Below, one piece after another: positions 60,409-64,000 of a DNA stretch of 64,000 nt. The first letter of the stretch is position 1, and every line of letters starts with the position of its first letter. The translations under genes and the position numbers were made by a program. Where the stretch lies: contig OZ252227.1 of NCBI GenBank assembly GCA_965249175.1, forward strand, positions 62,001 through 126,000, in the 5' to 3' direction. The notes under the pieces are model-generated. The model ran no database searches, was not told where the DNA came from, and saw only the letters and a list, made by a program, of their open reading frames with translations. The stretch is from CAZYFH01 sp965249175 (GTDB lineage Bacteria > Acidobacteriota > Vicinamibacteria > Vicinamibacterales > UBA8438).

Positions 60409-61498
60409 ATCTCGCTTTGGTTCCATCTCGTATAGCGTTATGTACAAATGACTTACGGTTATCTCATCTCGGCCGGGTCGAGGAGTGCATAGCATCTCAT
60501 GTCGAATATCCTGAAGCCACCGTGCGACGAGGCCGTCATCGGTGCGGAAGCGGCCAACAGCCCCTGTCGAGGAGACCTTGGCCCGTGGGTGCTCACGGCG
60601 ACCATTCTCGGCTCGAGCATGGCGTTCATCGACGGCAGCGTCGTTGGTGTGATCCTGCCGATCCTGCAGAACGAGCTCGACGCCACGGTTTCCGAGCTGC
60701 AGTGGATCGTCGAGTCGTATGCGCTGCTGCTCGCCGCGCTCATGCTGGTCGGCGGAGCGCTCGGTGATCGCTATGGTCGGCGAATCATCTTCGCCGTCGG
60801 CGTCGGTGTGTTCGCCCTCGCCTCGATCTGGTGTGGCGTCGCCCAGACTGCCGGTCAGCTCATCGCCGCCCGCGCGGCGCAGGGACTCGGTGGAGCGCTG
60901 CTCGTTCCCGGGAGCCTGGCGATCCTGTCCGCGTCGTTCGACGAGGCCCGCCGTGGTCGCGCCATCGGTACCTGGTCGGCGTTCACCGCCATGACCGCGG
61001 CCGTCGGCCCGGTGCTCGGCGGATGGCTGGTCGACAACTTGTCGTGGCGGTGGGTGTTCTACATCAACATCCCGATCGCGGCCGTCGTGCTCACGGTCCT
61101 GTTCCTGCGCGTGCCCGAAAGCCGCAACCCCGAGCGCGGTCGGCTCGACTGGCGCGGCGCAGCGCTGGCGACCGGTGGGCTCGGCGCGTTGGTCTTCGGC
61201 CTGGTCGAGTCGTCAAATCTCGGCCTCGCGCATCCACTTATTGTGGCGACACTGGTGCTGGGCGTTGGCGGTCTCGCGGCATTCGTCGTCGTCGAGCGTC
61301 GCGTGCCGGCGCCAATGATGCCGCTGACCCTCTTCAGGTCCCGCACGTTCAGCGGCGCGAACGCGGTCACGCTGCTGTTGTACGCAGCGCTGAGTGGCGC
61401 GCTCTTCTTCGTCCCCTTCAACCTCATCCAGGTGCAGGGCTATACGGCGACGGCCGCCGGGGCGGCCCTGCTGCCGCTGATCCTCATCATCTTTTTAC

Positions 61499-62947
61499 GG
61501 CTCTTCACCGATTTGAGTACAAGGGTTGAAGGCTCAAGAAGCGCGCCAGGTCGCGAGACGATCGAATCGGATGAGCCGTGGCCCACTTCAGTTTGAGCAA
61601 GAGCAGTTGTTCATTCTGCATACCGCGTGCGCGGCGGAGGACCGCCTTGATGGTCGTGTTGATCGATTCGACCACGCCGAAGCGAACAGGGTGGAAGCAG
61701 TAGGCAGCGATGCCCTCGAGATGACGAACGAGGAACGCGCCGAGGCGCTCCATCTCGGGGAGCCGTTGCCAGCGCAACGCGGTCACCCAGCCGATGAGGA
61801 AGTGCCCCACGCCCATCGGCGTCCGATACGTCCACAGGCGGTCGAGCTGTTCGCGCAGGAGACAGGCTTTGAACAGCCGGCGATTCGCGGCAAACAACGT
61901 CTGCAGTTCCCGGCGCTTCGAGCCGCGGACCGTCTTCCAGCGCCGGAGCAGCAACCAGCGTTTCCCGCGCCCATGGGCACGCATCACGGCCCCGGCGCGG
62001 AAGAACTCTTGGCGGCGGACCTCGTCGAGCGCGGCGCTCGCATGCTGGAGGACATGGAATTTGTCGAACACCACGTCGGCCTGCGGCAGCACCTGCGTGA
62101 CCGCATTGAGATAGGGCCGGTGCATGTCGGTACACACCGCGTGAATCGCGCCCCGCTGATGCGGGTCGAGATCCTCCGTGAGCAAGGTCGTGGCGGTAGT
62201 CGTTGTGCGATCCTGACGCAAGCCCATGACCTCGCCGCGCACCACATCCGACAGGACAGTCCAGAAGCGCTGGCCCTTCCCGCGCTGCACCTCATCGAGG
62301 CCGATGTGCCGCGGTCGCCGTTTCCGGCGGGTGCGATCCCACTCGGTCAAGAAGGCCGTCTCGGCGCGCCGGGCTTTGCCCCAGCTGACGCGGTGCCGCA
62401 CGGCGGCGTGGCTGGTCGGCATCGACTGGCAATCCAGGCCGATCTGCTGGCGCAAGCGGCGCGTGACCCGGGCCTTCGGGGTGGCAAATTCGATCCGCTC
62501 CGTGCGCACCCCGCAGTGGCGACAGATCACGCGTCGTTGCCGGTAGACCAACGTGACCGGATGCCGTGCCCAGGGCAGATCGTCCCACGTCCGCTCGCGC
62601 GCGGCGCGCACGCGGCCGGTGCGGCGTCCACAGCCGTTGCACACATAGCGCCGTATCCCGCGCCGCTCCAACTGCAACCGCAGGCGACTCTCCACCCCGT
62701 CGTCCTCCCGTTCGACGCGCACCACTCGGAAGCCCGACAAGCCCAAGATCCAGGTACAATCCCGTTGCGATCCCACGTGTCCTCCCTTCTTGGTTGCACA
62801 TCAAGAGAGAACAACACCGGGTGGTCCGGTGCAAGTGGGATCGCGTTCTTTCGTCCAGGCCGTCGAGCAGGCCGCCCACCTCAATTGCGGCCCGCGCAGG
62901 CGGCCGGGTATCACCTCAGATCGCTGTACTCAAATCGACGAAGAGCC
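61499..62947 (-). mobile_element. Complete ISL3-type insertion sequence, 1449 bp
   Basis: The left end begins GGCTCTTCACCGATTTGAGT. The right end, read on the other strand, begins GGCTCTTCGTCGATTTGAGT, giving 22-bp inverted ends with two mismatches. The flanks carry identical CTTTTTAC copies at 61491-61498 and 62948-62955, an 8-bp target duplication typical of ISL3. The single transposase gene is intact. The element interrupts the MFS gene on the opposite strand. Perfect flanks and an open transposase point to recent insertion. Confidence 0.95.
61505..62776 (-). CDS. ISL3-family transposase
   Basis: A 423-residue protein from GTG 62776. The N-terminal zinc-binding part has YVCNGCGRRTG and CRHCGVRTERIEF. 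The DDE region includes HIGLDEVQRGKGQRFWTVLS (first Asp), AVCTDMHRPYLNAVTQVLPQ then ADVVFDKFHVLQH (second Asp and conserved HVLQH), and a late FGVVESINTTIKAVLRRARG with the Glu. This is the classic ISL3 pattern. It catalyses movement of the surrounding element. It ends six bases inside the left end. Confidence 0.95.
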   Translation of the reverse strand: MGSQRDCTWILGLSGFRVVRVEREDDGVESRLRLQLERRGIRRYVCNGCGRRTGRVRAARERTWDDLPWARHPVTLVYRQRRVICRHCGVRTERIEFATPKARVTRRLRQQIGLDCQSMPTSHAAVRHRVSWGKARRAETAFLTEWDRTRRKRRPRHIGLDEVQRGKGQRFWTVLSDVVRGEVMGLRQDRTTTTATTLLTEDLDPHQRGAIHAVCTDMHRPYLNAVTQVLPQADVVFDKFHVLQHASAALDEVRRQEFFRAGAVMRAHGRGKRWLLLRRWKTVRGSKRRELQTLFAANRRLFKACLLREQLDRLWTYRTPMGVGHFLIGWVTALRWQRLPEMERLGAFLVRHLEGIAAYCFHPVRFGVVESINTTIKAVLRRARGMQNEQLLLLKLKWATAHPIRSSRDLARFLSLQPLYSNR

Positions 62948-63642
62948 CTTTTTACTGTCACGATGGGCCGGCGGCCTCGTACCCCGGTTCGGCGCGCGCA
63001 CGCCGCTCATCGTCGGTCCGCTCATCGCGGCGGTCGGCTACGGGCTCTTCGTGCTCCCGAGCATCGGCGGTAGCTACTGGACGACCTTCTTCCCGGCCGT
63101 GGTCGTGCTCGGTATCGGAATGGCGATCAGCGTCGCGCCGCTCACCACTGCGGTGATGGGATCCGTGGACGTCGCACGGGCCGGGGTTGCATCGGGCATC
63201 AACAACGCCGTGTCGCGGACCGCCGGGCTCCTGGCGGTGGCGATCCTGGGCGTCGTCATCCTCGCAGCCTTCGGTCGCGGCCTCGACCGGCGGCTCGTCG
63301 TGCTCGAGTTGCCTGACGGCGCACGCACCGCCCTTGCCGCGGAGCAGGTCAACCTCGCGGCGACGGCCGTGCCAGCGGATCTCGGCGGCACGTCTCGGCT
63401 GGCGGTCGAGCGGGCCATTGCGCAGGCCTTCGTCGACGGGTTTCGTCTCGTGATGCTGCTCGCCGCGGCACTCGCGGTCCTGAGCGCGGGCGCGGCCTTC
63501 GCTCTGATTGACGGCCGGACGGCCGAAACCTGAACCCGCGCGTGCACCGTTGGCGCACGGTGGACGTCCCGGTTAGACTCTCCCGCTCACGAGCGAGCAA
63601 CGCCGCTCGCTGCACCACTATTCCTTATGGGAGGGAGACATC

Positions 63643-63954
63643 ATGCGGTTCCTCATCACAGCGCAGATTCCGGTCGAGGTCGGCAACGCGAAAGCAAGGG
63701 ACGGGAGTCTCGCGCGGGACATGAAGCGCATCGTCGAGGCACAGAGGCCGGAGTCGGCGTACTTCATCGAAGACGAAGGTGTCAGGACCGCGGTGCTCGC
63801 GGTCAACATGAACGACACGTCGGACTTGCCTTCGATTGCCGAGCCGTGGTTCCTGGCGTTCAACGCGAAGTTCACGGCCAGACCGGCCATGGTCGCCGAA
63901 GATCTGGCCAACGCCCAACCCGCCATCGACCAGGCCGTAAAGGACTTCGGTTAG
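63643..63954 (+). CDS. Small conserved-looking cytoplasmic protein, unknown
   Basis: A 103-residue protein from ATG 63643, with GGGAGGGAG at 63629-63637. It begins MRFLITAQIPVEVGNAKARD and has a beta-alpha-beta ferredoxin-like pattern with a conserved-looking AYFIEDEGVRTAVLAVNM strand pair and an amphipathic C-terminal helix (VAEDLANAQPAIDQAVKDFG). No signal peptide is present. It resembles small dimeric alpha/beta-barrel proteins of unknown role (DUF3303-like). It is on the same strand as the disrupted MFS gene, 109 bp after its end. Confidence 0.6.
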   Translation: MRFLITAQIPVEVGNAKARDGSLARDMKRIVEAQRPESAYFIEDEGVRTAVLAVNMNDTSDLPSIAEPWFLAFNAKFTARPAMVAEDLANAQPAIDQAVKDFG

Positions 63955-64000
63955 CGCACACAGACGGAGGTAGCCGACGCTCGTCGCGTCGGACGCGGCG

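Larger units (their letters stand above)
60499..63533 (+). pseudogene. DHA2-type MFS exporter gene split by an insertion sequence
   Basis: The 5' part (60499-61498) encodes 333 residues with motif A GGALGDRYGRRIIFAVG and motif C-like TAAVGPVLGGWLVDNLSWRW of 14-helix drug exporters (EmrB/QacA type). The 3' part resumes at 62956. Removing the element plus one copy of its 8-bp target repeat restores 526 codons including the stop. The join then reads LIIFLLSRWAGGLVPRFGAR, as expected for the family. The last part has GINNAVSRTAGLLAVAILGV and ends TAET. The interrupted copy would stop shortly after the insertion (GRETIESDEPWPTSV). The divergent tetR suggests co-regulation with the RND system. Confidence 0.92.

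Noticed and set aside
61526..63073. A 515-codon plus-strand frame over the insertion sequence
   Set aside because: It lies opposite the clear ISL3 transposase and shows no family features.
1..64000. CRISPR arrays, rRNA and tRNA genes, prophage
   Set aside because: No regularly spaced repeats, no conserved rRNA stretches, no cloverleaf-like sequence and no phage structural gene were recognised by eye; a covariance-model scan would be the decisive test for tRNAs.

Overview
The window is GC-rich throughout (about two thirds G+C by eye) and densely coding. It shows several Gram-negative outer-membrane families, ECF sigma/FecR/TonB signalling, PQQ beta-propeller proteins, a tripartite efflux operon and an E. 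coli-like four-subunit fumarate reductase. No rRNA or tRNA gene was recognised, so taxonomy rests on gene content only. My best inference is a member of the Acidobacteriota, perhaps Vicinamibacteria, or a similar GC-rich Gram-negative lineage.

Layout. 1-5.5 kb: a PEP/pyruvate-binding enzyme running off the left edge and broken by three frameshifts, then a compact minus-strand operon of a PAP2 phosphatase and two outer-membrane barrel proteins. 5.6-9.8 kb: an overlapping ECF sigma factor, FecR-type regulator and TonB-dependent receptor. 9.8-16 kb: envelope and lipid genes (barrel protein with an acidic loop, fatty-acid desaturase, exported carboxymuconolactone-decarboxylase-like protein, PQQ dehydrogenase with an N-terminal haem domain, double-lipocalin protein). 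16.2-23.7 kb: a redox-balancing block of pckA, mdh, frdABCD and rex, able to run PEP via oxaloacetate and malate toward fumarate and succinate (fumarase is not here) beside an NADH-sensing repressor. 23.8-33 kb: an IS91-type remnant, a membrane-anchored hydrolase, a DUF2089/SHOCT-like small operon, a PQQ-propeller protein, a metallo-beta-lactamase-fold hydrolase and nadB.

33.1-36.9 kb is a decayed block: an aminotransferase with two indels, a deletion that joins the start of a transglutaminase-like gene to the end of an ABC ATPase gene, and an ABC permease gene with a stop at codon 18. Then come an aldo-keto reductase, an esterase and the aminoacyl-tRNA synthetase pair gltX-glnS. 42.5-52.4 kb looks accessory: two toxin-antitoxin pairs, a 170-bp MITE-like element and a large SEFIR-STAND-TPR protein resembling bacterial immune receptors, mixed with ordinary metabolic genes.

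52.5-63.5 kb is an efflux locus: tetR, an OprM-like channel, an adaptor and an RND pump on the minus strand, with a divergent DHA2-type MFS exporter. The adaptor is unusual, since about 410 extra residues follow it and include a long low-complexity linker and two TolB-N-like (COG5616-type) domains. The MFS gene is split by a complete ISL3-type insertion sequence of 1449 bp with an 8-bp target duplication. Excising the element and one copy of the duplication restores a 525-residue reading frame exactly.
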